Positions 44,101 to 52,327 of a DNA stretch of 64,000 bases are shown here, one piece after another; position 1 is the first letter of the stretch, and each line of letters opens with the position of its first letter. Source of the DNA: Rhizobium sp. CCGE 510 (lineage in GTDB: Bacteria > Pseudomonadota > Alphaproteobacteria > Rhizobiales > Rhizobiaceae); contig NZ_AEYF01000022.1 in the NCBI RefSeq assembly GCF_000292525.1, positions 106,737 to 170,736 of the forward strand, written 5' to 3'. The notes beneath the pieces are model-generated. The model saw only the letters and a program-made list of their open reading frames with translations. It was not told the DNA's origin and did not search any database. A program made the position numbers and the translations under genes.

Positions 44101-44905
44101 GCAGTATTCATATACTGGGACCACACTCGTTTGGCTGCGGCAATTTTGGGACGACGGTACGCTGACGCACAGACAATACGATTACAATCCCAACAACAAC
44201 TATTGGCAGATCGCCAATGACGAGTATGCAGACGGAACTCTGATCCAGCAAACTAAGTACTTCGACAACGGCAATTACGATGTCACCAGAAACGGTGTGA
44301 CCTATCACTATAACGCGAGCGGAAAAAAGATTGGTCCCGTGCTTCTGGATCTTGATGGTGACGGCCATGTCGATCTTCGCCCGATCGATCTGACAAATAT
44401 GGTGGCGTCGCCGACGTTCGACTGGGATGGAGACGGTGTTCGCGATCCGACTGCTTGGGTTGGCCAGTCTGACGGCTTCCTTTCCATTGATCTTGCAGCC
44501 GACGGAACCGCGGGTCCTGACGGGGTCATCGACCAGACAAAGGAACTGGCTTTCTCACTTTGGGCTGAACAGGACGGGGCAGCAGGAAGTATCTCGGACC
44601 TCGATGGTGTTCGCCTTGTCTTCGATACCAACCACGACAACGTGCTGAATGCGGATGACGAGCGCTGGAACGAGTTTCGTGTTTGGCGGGACGCCAATCA
44701 GGATGGTCTCACCGACCAGGGTGAACTCCTGACAATGACGGACGCCGGCATCAAGCTCATCAATTTGATGCCGACCACGGATGGCTCTCAGGCCTTCACG
44801 GATGGGTCGGTAATTACCGGAACGAGTTCGTATGAAACTCTAGACGGGTCTAAGTATCTTGTTGCCGATGCATCGCTCAACTATCGACCTATCAATGCCG
44901 CATAA
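38108..44905 (+). CDS. Giant repetitive type I secreted surface protein
   Basis: This 2265-residue protein starts behind AAAGGA. The N-terminal part is Gly/Ser-rich, then come two tandem 52-residue copies and a Ser/Gln/Arg-rich linker. At about 350-500 there is a domain found in large exported proteins (PILLDLSGDGLSVETL, FLDLDGDGYQHRTAWAGTGTGVLIIDANGDGKI). It is followed by about 25 repeats of about 56 residues, each holding a SADG-L---TT segment then an EF-hand-like DxDGNGxxD. The C-terminus repeats the first domain (VLLDLDGDGHVDLRP, FDWDGDGVRDPTAWVG). Many D-x-D-G-x-G loops imply calcium-dependent folding after export. No RTX nonapeptides are seen. The ABC/HlyD pair directly downstream is the expected exporter. 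An adhesin or biofilm role is inferred. Confidence 0.9.
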   Translation: MTEYTAGWIVWSPDRSVDMRVSGRGIVSYKGKEYDVTVLGVGTPGATSLVSYVQYNGTPQGLAGTSVGFGFAMVLGIGISVSGSGVVGSAEVGLGGWVSVTQTYVTPRTDPILSLTTGPIAPPAINPYDLGTATAVIYAQQTGNPLPAYRDYPIELISGGSKLPPSLTVGPIAPPAINPYDLGAATAVIYAQQTGNPLPSYRDYPIELINGGPKLPPSSPVPVTHVSEPPNIQQQRGGSQPSFRQSENDSMSRLRDYEKHTQSGTSQTSGGLSPTERDERNATARARSIPQSYAGQERSPSKPSSYRSNIQDQRREQTETRTSSRPALKDNQNTASYGGSWGQRSPILLDLSGDGLSVETLSTSSKFLDLDGDGYQHRTAWAGTGTGVLIIDANGDGKISQSNEFAFTEWDSSATSDLEALKHIFDTNGDGKLDAGDGQWLKFRVEVDGQLVTLDSLGITSIDLTPKGSGQTFEDGSAITGTTTFTRADGTTGTVGDAKLANDDTAYIVKTTSVTKTDSSVEKTILAYNKDGSLAFRNIVTTSADGKSVQTQFDDDGNGTFDRSQTNVLTVDASGVQTKVVSNFKADGSLADRTTTVTSADYLTVTTTLDQDGDGIINQRQTYVQAAADGSTTTTTEQLSVDGTLLSKILVGSSADGLTKTTNLDLDGNRVYDDIVTETTTVAADGARNKATVNHSANDDVLSTVYTSTSADGRTISVETDADGNGNAETRTVTISTVAVSGDVTLQTSTYNTDASSTLRSTATTVTTANGLSKTVTSDVNGDGVIDFTDSDVTVVDASGNHTQTVERRSGNNTLLSQTVTTTSADGKSITITADTNGDGKNDSLTTILVGTDGKTTNTATALNFDTSMVGKAVSTTTADGLSKTTSTDANGDNVNELVVDDVITTEGNGSRTETVTSKNANGATIATTITNTSADSLTQTVKTDADGNGVFEETTTDLIVLDGTGKRTETVSSTSANGTLNAQTITDVSADRRTTTVTTDADGDGKIDTRQVKVTASNGSVTTTETAYTPNDTVTGTTRSTVTVSGNGLTTTTSVDLNRDSLADRIAADQTVLNADGSKTRTISLTSSNATLLDTKSIVTSGNGKSITTSEDLNGDGVVDTMATDVTTFDSDGKQFQTVSDYRGTTLVGMTKVTTNLNGLDGSTDYDLDGDGTVNRTSSWKTTPLDPGGSTIKTETVRTADVNATLLSQTITTVSADKKTTTVSSKIDGDAVVDRLETITLDNAGMQKDEVKQYNAAGTLESQSQVTVTDDGLTKTSSSDLDGNGVFELITADVTALNADGSRTQTVSKTGIGNALISRTTANVSASGLTKTVSWFNASGTVVRSMNDVTSLDADGGTTETLSYFKTGGALESKTVTTVAAHGLSSTVTIDVDGNTTVDKKTVTTKQADGSTVQTFSDFGANAVLKDKKTVTTSADGLTQNTEYDSDGNGTVDKKTTSTTVLNANGSKTTRTDDIVAGVTKYITLTDVSGDGLTTITKWDTTGTGGGTTFGKSRTDVTVLNADGSKTQTVSNFTGTTLTSRTLVTTSANGLSVTTQIDPAGAGSYSQTSTEVTVLNADGTKTQTVESKKADGSLISRTIVTTNPNGLIVGSGEERTGFTNQTVTDTTTVLADGAVRETVETKDSGTLLGKVVTLTSADKLSITVNRDGNGDGKFDQRQETATANSGVQTSVTTNFKADGTTVRDKSTVVVSADGRLTTTTWDLDGNGTSDRQRVTNLTSNADGSSTSVISDTTLPGGTLAAKTTIQTSADGKLTTTSTDTNGDNTVDQVETATIDATGASVSVVTNNATARATSNLTSGVVYWKQAIAATIETTTSADGRTEVAKYDYDGNGVYETVMQSTIQVNGSVVTTVTETGTTPSKGTIATSADGLVTTLSKDTDNNGSIDHIETAVTHADGSITLSKKDANAIKQTVVDEVRSTGTLASRITTDLGGLNWSYSEETYDSWGRLASNNVVYDDNTRLAYTFDVTNTNSWWKLQYSYTGTTLVWLRQFWDDGTLTHRQYDYNPNNNYWQIANDEYADGTLIQQTKYFDNGNYDVTRNGVTYHYNASGKKIGPVLLDLDGDGHVDLRPIDLTNMVASPTFDWDGDGVRDPTAWVGQSDGFLSIDLAADGTAGPDGVIDQTKELAFSLWAEQDGAAGSISDLDGVRLVFDTNHDNVLNADDERWNEFRVWRDANQDGLTDQGELLTMTDAGIKLINLMPTTDGSQAFTDGSVITGTSSYETLDGSKYLVADASLNYRPINAA
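38450..38761 (+). repeat. Tandem 156-base duplication in the giant gene
   Basis: Two adjacent copies (38450-38605, 38606-38761) encode near-identical 52-residue units containing GPIAPPAINPYDLG and ATAVIYAQQTGNPLP. The DNA is almost identical, so the duplication is recent or kept uniform by conversion. Confidence 0.9.
39727..43840 (+). repeat. About 25 diverged repeats of about 56 residues
   Basis: Each unit has a Ser-Ala-Asp-Gly-(Leu/Lys/Arg) turn, a Thr-rich strand, and an Asp-x-(Asp/Asn)-Gly-Asn-Gly loop followed by a strand ending in Thr-rich sequence. Units differ from each other at many positions, and a few have lost the acidic loop (near 42.1, 42.6-42.9 kb). Confidence 0.85.
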
Positions 44906-44921
44906 CAAAATCCCCTGCTTC

Positions 44922-44947
44922 ATGTCGGCGCCTTCTGGCGCCGGCAT
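44922..44947 (+). promoter_or_regulatory. Hairpin between giant gene and its exporter
   Basis: An 11-base-pair stem (ATGTCGGCGCC against GGCGCCGGCAT, one G-T pair, loop TTCT) lies 17 bases after the stop codon. There is no T-run, so partial termination or mRNA stability control between substrate and exporter genes is more likely than full termination. Confidence 0.6.
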
Positions 44948-44972
44948 ACTCTCTCTATATTGATCCCATAAC

Positions 44973-47180
44973 ATGACGGACATCAAGACAGCCTCCGCTC
45001 CCGGCGCGGCGGAGGCGGAGACCACAGGCGACCTCAGACCATCACCGGAGGCAGCAATCGCCGACAGCGGGCTGGCGGCGATCTCTGCCGTTGCCGGCTA
45101 TTTCAGGATCGCATCGCGCCCGGAGACATTGAGCCGAGAGCTTGCGCTGACCGCGCCGGCAGCACGTGACGACCTGCTGCGGGCGGCAAAGATCATCGGC
45201 CTGAAAGCGCGCACCGTGCGTGCGGATAAGATCGCACGGCTGGCGACACTTCCGGCGCCGGCGCTTGCGTCGTTGAAGGACGGCACCTTCGCGGTCTTCG
45301 CCGGCGTGGCGGCCGAGGGTCGTTATCGCCTGATCAATCCCATCGATTTCTCCGCCCGCAATGTCGAGGTCGACGAGCTTCTGGCGCTGACTTCGGGAGA
45401 GTTCATCCTCGTCCAGCGCCGTTTTGCCGGCCCTGGCGCCTCGCAGCAGAATTTCGGCTTCCGCTGGTTCCTGCCGGCGATCTGGCGGTATCGGCGGGCC
45501 TTCGGCCATGTGCTGATCGCTTCCCTCGTCATCCAGATCTTTGCCCTGGTGACGCCGCTGTTCTTCCAGGTCGTCGTCGACAAGGTGCTGGCGCATCGCA
45601 GCTATTCGACGCTGATCGTGCTCGTTATCGGCCTTGCCGCCGTCGGGCTCTTCGATGTCGTGCTGCAATATCTCAGAACCTATGCGCTGTCGCATACGAC
45701 CAACCGCATCGATGTCGAGCTCGGCAGGCGGCTGTTTCGCCATCTCCTCAATCTGCCGCTCAGCTATTTCGAAACCCGTGCCACCGGCCAGACGGTCGCA
45801 AGGGTGCGCGAACTCGAAACCATCCGTAATTTCCTCACTGGGCAGGGCCTGTTTTCAGGCCTGGATCTGGTATTCACCGTCATCTTCATCTTCGTGCTGT
45901 TTACCTATTCGTCGAAGCTTGCCTGGATCGTCGTCGCTTCCATTCCCTTTTACCTGGCGATCGGGTTTCTCATCCGCCCCTTCCTGAAAGAGCGGATCGA
46001 CGAGAAGTTCGAGCGCGGCGCCTTCAGCCAGCAATTGCTCGTCGAAACCGTCGTCGGCATCCAGACGCTGAAGGCCTCGGCGGTCGAGCCGGTGGTCTCC
46101 TCGCAATGGGAAGAGCGGCTGGCCGCTTATGTGCGCTCTTCCTTCCTGGCGACGATGTTGGCGGCGAAGGGCCAGAATGCCATCCAGTACATCAACAAGA
46201 TCACCTCGGCCGCCTTACTGCTCTTCGGCGCACAGGCGGTGATCGACGGCGAGTTGACCGTCGGAGCGCTTGTTGCCTTCAACATGATCGCCGGCCAGGT
46301 CTCGCAGCCGATCCTGCGGCTGTCGCAGCTCTGGCAGGATTTCCAGCAGGTGCAAGTTTCCGTCGCCAGGCTCTCAGATATTCTGAATGCCCCGCAGGAG
46401 CCGCGCCCGAGCGTTGCTGTCAGCCTGCCGCCGCCGAAAGGGGCGATCGGCTTCAAGGCGGTGAACTTCCGCTATTCCGCCGATGGTCAGGATGTTCTGA
46501 AAGACATCAGCTTTTCGATCCGTCCGGGCGAGGTCATCGGCATCGTCGGTCCCTCCGGTTCCGGCAAGTCGACGCTGACCAAGCTGGTGCAGCGCTTCTA
46601 TATCCCGAACAGCGGCCAGGTCTTCGTCGACGGCCAGGATATCGCCCAGGTCGATCCGGCCTGGCTGCGGTCGAATATCGGCGTCGTGCTTCAGGAAAAC
46701 ATGCTGTTCAACCGGACGATCCACGACAATATCTGCATGGTCAATCCGGCAATGTCACGGGCCGCCGCCATTCAGATGGCGCGGCTATCAGGCGCCGACG
46801 AGTTCATCGCCAAGCTGCCGCGCGGCTACGACACCCTGATCGAGGAGCGCGGCGCCAATCTTTCCGGCGGCCAGCGGCAGCGTCTGGCCATCGCACGTGC
46901 GCTTGCCACCAACCCGCCGATCCTCATCCTCGATGAAGCCACCAGCGCGCTCGACTATGAGAGCGAGCGCATCATTCTTGCCAATATGCGCGAGATCGTC
47001 CGCGGCCGCACCGTCATCATCATCGCCCATCGCCTGGCGACCGTCCGCCAGTGCAACCGCATCATCGGCATGAAGGACGGACGCATCGTCGAAGAGGGAA
47101 CGCACGAGCAACTGCTGGCTCGCCCGAACGGCCTCTATGCCCATCTTTGGCAATTGCAGACGGGGCCTGTTGAATCATGA
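44973..47180 (+). CDS. Type I secretion ABC transporter with C39-like domain
   Basis: This 735-residue protein has an N-terminal C39-like domain (about 25-150) in which the peptidase cysteine position is Ser (DSGLAAISAVAGY instead of D-C-G-x-A), so it cannot cleave a leader but can hold the substrate. Next is the six-helix membrane domain (about 175-460), then the ATPase with Walker A GPSGSGKST, LSGGQRQR and Walker B ILILDEATSALD. This is the HlyB/LapB architecture that exports RTX-like proteins. It begins 67 bases after the giant gene and overlaps the HlyD gene by four bases (ATGA), making an export operon. Confidence 0.95.
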   Translation: MTDIKTASAPGAAEAETTGDLRPSPEAAIADSGLAAISAVAGYFRIASRPETLSRELALTAPAARDDLLRAAKIIGLKARTVRADKIARLATLPAPALASLKDGTFAVFAGVAAEGRYRLINPIDFSARNVEVDELLALTSGEFILVQRRFAGPGASQQNFGFRWFLPAIWRYRRAFGHVLIASLVIQIFALVTPLFFQVVVDKVLAHRSYSTLIVLVIGLAAVGLFDVVLQYLRTYALSHTTNRIDVELGRRLFRHLLNLPLSYFETRATGQTVARVRELETIRNFLTGQGLFSGLDLVFTVIFIFVLFTYSSKLAWIVVASIPFYLAIGFLIRPFLKERIDEKFERGAFSQQLLVETVVGIQTLKASAVEPVVSSQWEERLAAYVRSSFLATMLAAKGQNAIQYINKITSAALLLFGAQAVIDGELTVGALVAFNMIAGQVSQPILRLSQLWQDFQQVQVSVARLSDILNAPQEPRPSVAVSLPPPKGAIGFKAVNFRYSADGQDVLKDISFSIRPGEVIGIVGPSGSGKSTLTKLVQRFYIPNSGQVFVDGQDIAQVDPAWLRSNIGVVLQENMLFNRTIHDNICMVNPAMSRAAAIQMARLSGADEFIAKLPRGYDTLIEERGANLSGGQRQRLAIARALATNPPILILDEATSALDYESERIILANMREIVRGRTVIIIAHRLATVRQCNRIIGMKDGRIVEEGTHEQLLARPNGLYAHLWQLQTGPVES

Positions 47181-48652
47181 ACCAGAACGTCCAGCCTCCC
47201 CGGCTTCCGCCGAAGCCTCCGAAGCGACTGCGGGTCGACAATGAGTTCCTGCCGGCCGCCCTCGAAATCCTGGAAACGCCGGCCTCGCCGATCCGCACCG
47301 CGCTCATCTGGTTCATTTGCCTTCTCACGGCCGGCGCGCTGGTCTGGAGTTATGTCGGCACCTTCGATATCGTCGCGACCGCCCAGGGCAAAATCCAGCC
47401 GACCGGACGCGTGAAAGTGATCCAGTCGATCGAGGTCGGCAAGACGATCGCGGTCCCGGTCTCGAACGGCGCCAAGGTGGAAGCCGGAGACATTCTCGTC
47501 GAGCTCGATCCGACCGAAGCCAAGGCCGAAGTCAACACACTGTCCACCAGCCTTGCCGCGCTGCGCGCCGAGGTCACCCGGCGTGGTGCGGCGTTAGCTG
47601 AGGTCAACGCCTGGCAGAAGGGCGATCTCTGGAGCGGAACGCGCCGGATTGAAATCGTCCCCGAATTCGCCGATTCCATACCGGCAGAGATCCGCGCACG
47701 CGAGGCCCTGCTCTACACTTCCGATCTTGAGCAGCTGTCATCGACGCTCGACAGCCTCGCGGCCCAGCGCAATCAGCAATTCGCCGCGTTGAAGAGATAC
47801 ACAGAAATGGTTGCCGCCCAGCAGGCCCTGGTGGCAACGCTTGCAGATCGTGTGACCATGCGCTCCAATCTCGTCGATCTCAGCGCCGGATCGAGATCCG
47901 GCGTCATCGATGCGGTCGAGATCCGGCAGAAGGAAGAGGCAACGCTTGCCGAGCAGATCGGTCAGCGGGCGGAGGCGGAGACCGCGATCGTCGCGGCGAC
48001 CAGCGAAGGCCTGAAAGCCATCAAGACCTTCGTCGCCGACAATGCTCAGAAGCAGGCACAGGCTTCACGAGAGATCGATGAGAAGGAACAGCAGCTGGTC
48101 AAGGCGGCCAAACGGCTCGACTCGATGACGATCAAAAGCCCGATCAAAGGTGTTGTTCAGACATCCGCCATCACCACGGTCGGCCAGGTGGTGACGGCAG
48201 GCGCGGAACTGATGCGGATCGTCCCGGACGACGCCTCTCTTGAGATCGAGGCCTATCTGCCGAACCGGGACATCGGCTTCGTCTCGCCAGGGGAAACGGC
48301 GGTGATCAAGATCGAGGCCTTCCCGTTCACCCGCTACGGCATCCTCAATGGCAAAGTCACCCGTGTCGCGACCGACGCCATTCCCGAGCCTGACGCACAG
48401 CAACTCGAAGGTCAGCCGGCGAAGGAGCTGCAAAGCGTCATCCCGATCGGCAATGCGCAGCGCGTCCAGAACCTGGTCTTCCCCATCATCATCAAGCCGG
48501 ATGTGGCCAGCATCGACATTGAGGGATCACGTGTGCCGCTCTCACCAGGCATGTCCGTCACCGTCGAGGTCAAAACCGGCAGCCGGCGCATCCTCGAATA
48601 TCTCTACTCGCCGCTGGCTGAAATTGCGTCGGAAGCGATGCAGGAGCGCTGA
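47177..48652 (+). CDS. HlyD-family membrane fusion protein
   Basis: This 491-residue protein has a Pro-rich cytoplasmic N-terminus (QPPRLPPKPPKRLRVDNEFLPAALEI), one membrane helix (TALIWFICLLTAGALVWSYVG), and the first lipoyl half (VIQSIEVGKTIAVPVSNGAKVEAGDILVELDPTEAKAEV). A long coiled-coil hairpin, the second lipoyl half (TIKSPIKGVVQTSAITTVGQVVTAGAELMRIVPDD) and a barrel ending in GSRRILEYLYSPLAEI follow. It is the periplasmic adaptor of the exporter encoded just upstream, with which it overlaps by four bases. It is larger than the HlyD protein at 18.5 kb and not its close duplicate. Confidence 0.95.
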   Translation: MNQNVQPPRLPPKPPKRLRVDNEFLPAALEILETPASPIRTALIWFICLLTAGALVWSYVGTFDIVATAQGKIQPTGRVKVIQSIEVGKTIAVPVSNGAKVEAGDILVELDPTEAKAEVNTLSTSLAALRAEVTRRGAALAEVNAWQKGDLWSGTRRIEIVPEFADSIPAEIRAREALLYTSDLEQLSSTLDSLAAQRNQQFAALKRYTEMVAAQQALVATLADRVTMRSNLVDLSAGSRSGVIDAVEIRQKEEATLAEQIGQRAEAETAIVAATSEGLKAIKTFVADNAQKQAQASREIDEKEQQLVKAAKRLDSMTIKSPIKGVVQTSAITTVGQVVTAGAELMRIVPDDASLEIEAYLPNRDIGFVSPGETAVIKIEAFPFTRYGILNGKVTRVATDAIPEPDAQQLEGQPAKELQSVIPIGNAQRVQNLVFPIIIKPDVASIDIEGSRVPLSPGMSVTVEVKTGSRRILEYLYSPLAEIASEAMQER

Positions 48653-48800
48653 ATGATATACAGCAATTATCATCCCTTAATCATCGTGGCGGGGGGGTGC
48701 GGTCAAAAGCCGACGATGACTGTTATTGTTTGACGACAACTGTTTCCGTATCCAAGAGGCGCGGTGTTCATTTTCACGGCTGTTTGAAGGGGCAATTTGA

Positions 48801-49169
48801 ATGAATTCTTTCGGTAAGACTTTTCTCTCCGGTGTGTTTATTGCTTCTGTCGCATTGGCCACAAACGTCACGAAGACGTTCGCTTCCTCTGAAAAGCCGG
48901 AGGACGTTGTTTCTAGCCAGATGCTGAAATGTTTACACCTACCTCCAGACGCGCCGAATGCCTATAGCATCTTGGCTGTTGCCGTACTCAAGGATGGAGC
49001 TGCCGATTTGGTATCAATAAATTTCCGCGCACCGCCATCAGACTGGGAGAAAATCGCAGCCCCGTTGGTAGCTAGCGCGATTACACAGTGCGAGCCTTAC
49101 AGCTCGATCTCGGGAAGGGTTGAATTCGCTATTACCCCGGAGCTTGTTGGAAGAGGACCAAAAAATTAA
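48801..49169 (+). CDS. Small secreted hypothetical protein
   Basis: This 122-residue protein has a signal peptide (NSFGKTFLSGVFIASVALATNVTKTFA, cleavage near residue 29). The mature part (MLKCLHLPPDAPNAYSILAVAVLKDGAADLVSINFRAPPSDWEKIAAPLVASAITQCEPY) has two cysteines and resembles the fold used by TonB C-terminal-like proteins with an xLxxDGxxxxVxIxxxSP pattern. It follows the secretion operon by 149 bases on the same strand. Function unknown; envelope binding is plausible. Confidence 0.7.
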   Translation: MNSFGKTFLSGVFIASVALATNVTKTFASSEKPEDVVSSQMLKCLHLPPDAPNAYSILAVAVLKDGAADLVSINFRAPPSDWEKIAAPLVASAITQCEPYSSISGRVEFAITPELVGRGPKN

Positions 49170-49421
49170 ATACACGGAACACGGTGGGGCAAATAGGAAG
49201 GGGATATGGCGAGACGCTGGCTATTCTGGAGACCGCAAACATTCCAATGTCGACCATTTTTAAAGGCCTAATTGGTTTTACTCGATGCGGTTGGTTAGTT
49301 AGAAGCATGAAGGAATTTACTGCATATAGCAGTAGCTTGCTGTTCATACCTTACTCTCGAGTCTCCGCCCGGAACGGTCAGTTGCGAGAGATTGCAATGC
49401 CGTCCGAGTACCGGGTAACCG

Positions 49422-49820
49422 TTAGCAGGGGCCGCTTACTTTGTTCCTCACTCGCCAAGCTAATGACTTTTCTACGCGAACGATATCGATCCTCGACGCT
49501 TTGCCTTTCTCAAGTATCAGCATAGCCGGTGTTTGGCCTTCTGAACAAGCTTTTCGAAGAGCCTTGAGAACAGGGCCATTTATGAGCAGATAATCACCCA
49601 GATCAACGCAGTTGGGTTTGCCTGTATCGATCAGATTGCCGTTGGAATCACACCTGTCGGTATATTGGAAATTCTCTGCAGCAGCTGAAAGCCGATTAAC
49701 GGCGGCGGTCGCGCTGAACATATACCAGAAGAAACATGCGATAAGAGCAATACAGCCGACGAGCACGCTGACCCTGTAAAGGCCAAGAGCAAGACTAGGA
49801 TTGGCTTCATTATCCTGCAT
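49422..49820 (-). CDS. Membrane-anchored hypothetical protein
   Basis: This 132-residue protein starts at ATG 49820 behind AAGGAAGGAGC; the longer frame from 50030 has no signal. One N-terminal helix (VSVLVGCIALIACFFWYMFSATAA) anchors a small periplasmic domain with cysteines (YTDRCDSNGNLIDTGKPNCVD, ALRKACSEG, final GPC). NGNLIDTGKPNCVDLGDYL is reminiscent of a loop between two disulphides. No family is recognised. It converges toward the secreted protein gene at 49.1 kb. Confidence 0.65.
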   Translation of the reverse strand: MQDNEANPSLALGLYRVSVLVGCIALIACFFWYMFSATAAVNRLSAAAENFQYTDRCDSNGNLIDTGKPNCVDLGDYLLINGPVLKALRKACSEGQTPAMLILEKGKASRIDIVRVEKSLAWRVRNKVSGPC

Positions 49821-50045
49821 TCTGTGCTCCTTCCTTTTGGGGCAAACGCGAATGCGACAGATACTATCCGCTTTGAAGGTGATCGCAATGCAAACAATTG
49901 CCGCAAGGGCACCATTGAACAGCGGGTGAACTCCGCCGCGTTTGCCACACAGTTCGATATAGCTTGACGTCATTTTTTTCCCGTGTGGCAATGGATATGC
50001 GATGGTCTTCAATCGCACTAATCCCACCAATGAAAGTCATTGCTT

Positions 50046-50441
50046 ATGGAAGCCTTGCGGGCGCTTGTGCTGACTGATGTGCAACTGCGCGACATGTTGA
50101 TGGAGGCTGCCAAACAGGGAGCGGCTTTGGCTGTCGGTGAGCTTAGCGCGCAACTCCATCAAGCGCCGGACGACGCCACGCTGCAAAAACTTCGCGCCTA
50201 TCTGGCCGATCCCGCGTCGCTTGCCAACCCCCACGAACATTGGGCGCATAGCGGCTTAATCCGCCAAGTCTCAGCAACGGCGCGGGGCAAGCCGAAGTCA
50301 ACGGCTTGGTTCATGAAATTCCAACGCGAAACCACTTTGAACGAGTGCTACAGCCGCCCGAGCCCGGCCTACGGACGGCGCAGGGAGTGGTCGTTCTTCG
50401 ACATCAAGCTGGCTTGGGATGCCTATTACCGGAGGCGGTAG
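50046..50441 (+). CDS. Hypothetical protein
   Basis: This 131-residue protein (start at ATG 50046; a TTG two codons earlier is the alternative) is helical in its first half (EALRALVLTDVQLRDMLMEAAKQGAALAVGELSAQLHQ), then basic (SATARGKPKSTAWFMKFQRETTLNECYSRPSPAYGRRREWSFFDIKLAWDAYYRRR). The helical N-terminus resembles segments next to helix-turn-helix regions in phage-derived proteins. No domain can be assigned. Confidence 0.55.
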   Translation: MEALRALVLTDVQLRDMLMEAAKQGAALAVGELSAQLHQAPDDATLQKLRAYLADPASLANPHEHWAHSGLIRQVSATARGKPKSTAWFMKFQRETTLNECYSRPSPAYGRRREWSFFDIKLAWDAYYRRR

Positions 50442-50919
50442 GACAACCGCGTCAAATGCAGGATACGAACGTATTTTACGGGCCACGCCGACCTTGAACA
50501 AGGTCTCTGGCCGTCGATGACTCCACGCCGGAGACGCGGCGAGCGGGAGATGCCTCTCCGAGAGGCTTTTGCAAGTTTCACAAGCATTGCGCGGGATGTT
50601 GCCATCTGCCACGGTTGGCGCGTGCGCTAAAGGTTCTGCATCACAAACATGCGGAACATGAGGACCATCTCCAAGACCGCTTATTTTCTAATCCGCCACT
50701 TATGCCAATGTTTCTCTCATTGGTGAAGGCGTTCACCGTGGCATGGCGTCCACGTGACGCGCGGCGCGCAGAAGGCGTGGCTGTCCGCTCCGCAACCCAC
50801 GGCCTATTCTTTCCGGCGGACGTGTTTCGCCTCCAATTCATACCCACCGTCTTTGAACGATGAAACGCGAGATCGGCCCCGCCTGATTTCGGCTTTCAGG
50901 ATGAAGGAGATCCTATGAC
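50442..50919. other. Intergenic region, no convincing gene
   Basis: These 478 bases hold only short frames without binding sites. I see no RNA gene or clear terminator. An AAGGAG lies just before the next gene's ATG. Confidence 0.5.
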
Positions 50920-51435
50920 ATGGACAACCTGATGCTTTATGCCAGGCTCGCCGGCTTCCGGCTTGCCGTCATCGCAGGCCGTACCTGCTGTGAAGACGAT
51001 TTCTCCGGGAAGCTGCACGATCGCCTGATCGATGGACTCGATGCCGCCATCGATCGGATTCGGGCGATTATGGCCCTGGAGCGTCGATTTCTCGACTGCG
51101 GCGATGAGGTCACAGCCTATCAGCTCGCGGGTGAGGTCGAGATTTTCGGGCGCACCACCATTGATCTGCTGGATAGGCTCGACATTGATCATGAGACGCA
51201 TGAATACCGCATCAATGGTGGTTGCTGGAGCAATGCGCTGGCGGCTGACAACACCGGCGTCTACGTCGAGTACCCGACGCTCGTCTCCCTGAGCAATGAG
51301 GCACTGGGGTCGCTGGCGCCGATCGTCCTCGCCATCACGACGCAAACCGGCCTTGCGATCCGGGCCGCTCATATCGACGACGGGCGACCAGAGGTTCTTC
51401 AGCCGAGCCATGCGGTACGGCTTGAATGTGCGTAA
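50920..51435 (+). CDS. Hypothetical protein
   Basis: This 171-residue protein starts behind AAGGAGATCC. Features are LMLYARLAGFRLAVIAGRTCCEDDFSGKLHDRLIDGLDAAIDRIRAIMALERR (helical), AYQLAGEVEIFGRTTIDLLDRLDID, and a C-terminal strand region (PTLVSLSNEALGSLAPIVLAITTQTGLAIRAAHID). It is soluble and slightly acidic, with no known motif. Its neighbours are also small and uncharacterised, and it lies 0.7 kb inside the proposed island boundary. Confidence 0.65.
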   Translation: MDNLMLYARLAGFRLAVIAGRTCCEDDFSGKLHDRLIDGLDAAIDRIRAIMALERRFLDCGDEVTAYQLAGEVEIFGRTTIDLLDRLDIDHETHEYRINGGCWSNALAADNTGVYVEYPTLVSLSNEALGSLAPIVLAITTQTGLAIRAAHIDDGRPEVLQPSHAVRLECA

Positions 51436-51658
51436 GAGTTGGTTGAGAGGCGGCGCAAGCCGCCTCTCAACTGCCGTTTCCGGGTGCTCAGCAGGCGAGG
51501 TAGGATGTATTTTAAAGAACAACGCAGATGAGGATTAACCTCTGAATCAACCAGCGCTTGCGGCGATGCGGGAAATTCGCACTTGATGTCGAATGCCGAC
51601 CCACCGCTCATTTTCGCCGAGATACACGACCAAGAAGCGGGCTCGCCCCCGGTTCACG

Positions 51659-51925
51659 ATGGAGGCGTTTTATCTGGGCATCGTCGCGGCGGGCGTGGTG
51701 GGATACCTCGGCGTCGAGGTCGGGAGCGTATCTGCTCCATTTGCCGGTTCGGCTACCAGTTGCACTATCAAAGGCAACGTCAGCATCGGCAGCGGCGAGC
51801 GCATCTATCATGTGTCGGGCCAGGAGTATTATGACGAGACCAAGATTTCTCCTCAGTACGGGGAGAGATGGTTTTGCTCGGAAGCGGAAGCCCGAGCTGC
51901 CGGCTGGCGTCGCGCCGGAAGATAA
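51659..51925 (+). CDS. Small secreted protein with sunset-like C-terminus
   Basis: This 88-residue protein starts at an ATG beginning a hydrophobic segment (EAFYLGIVAAGVVGYLGVEV). It ends in CTIKGNVSIGSGERIYHVSGQEYYDETKISPQYGERWFCSEAEARAAGWRRAGR, the pattern of the short domain at the C-terminus of many secreted nucleases and of ExoI-like proteins, sometimes called the sunset domain. A longer frame begins at 51593 with a basic N-terminus. The gene encodes this domain without a nuclease. Probably an envelope or extracellular protein. Confidence 0.75.
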   Translation: MEAFYLGIVAAGVVGYLGVEVGSVSAPFAGSATSCTIKGNVSIGSGERIYHVSGQEYYDETKISPQYGERWFCSEAEARAAGWRRAGR

Positions 51926-52148
51926 ACGCTGCCGGTTGGGAGGAGGCGCCTTTCGAAGGCCGTTAAACTTGCCAGGTTGGCGAGCCCGGTAAATTTCCAC
52001 AGCTAATTTTCCTGCCTCTCACGAAATTAAATTCGAAGGTCGGTGCCTTCATAAGGGGCAAATCGCCCTCACGCACACACACATTTTTACGCACATTGAA
52101 AAATTAATCGTAGAATTGTAAGTGAAAACAGATAGATGTGTTTTGGCT

Positions 52149-52200
<52 letters not shown>

Positions 52201-52327
52201 AATCTCTTGATAAGATTGAACTATTTAAATTCAGGCCGGATGTTCCGGCCTGCCGGAAACGGCTGTCCGCAGGTCTGGCAGCATCGATCCCCGCGCCCTA
52301 TCTGCTTTCTCAGAATGGGAGGGGTTC

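Noticed and set aside
38108..44905. RTX nonapeptide (GGxGxDxUx) repeats in the giant protein
   Set aside because: The Asp-rich loops are EF-hand-like D-x-D-G-x-G in 56-residue units, not tandem nonapeptides.
49184..49525. A 113-codon plus-strand frame
   Set aside because: Poor start signal and it overlaps the minus-strand membrane-anchored protein; composition is not protein-like.
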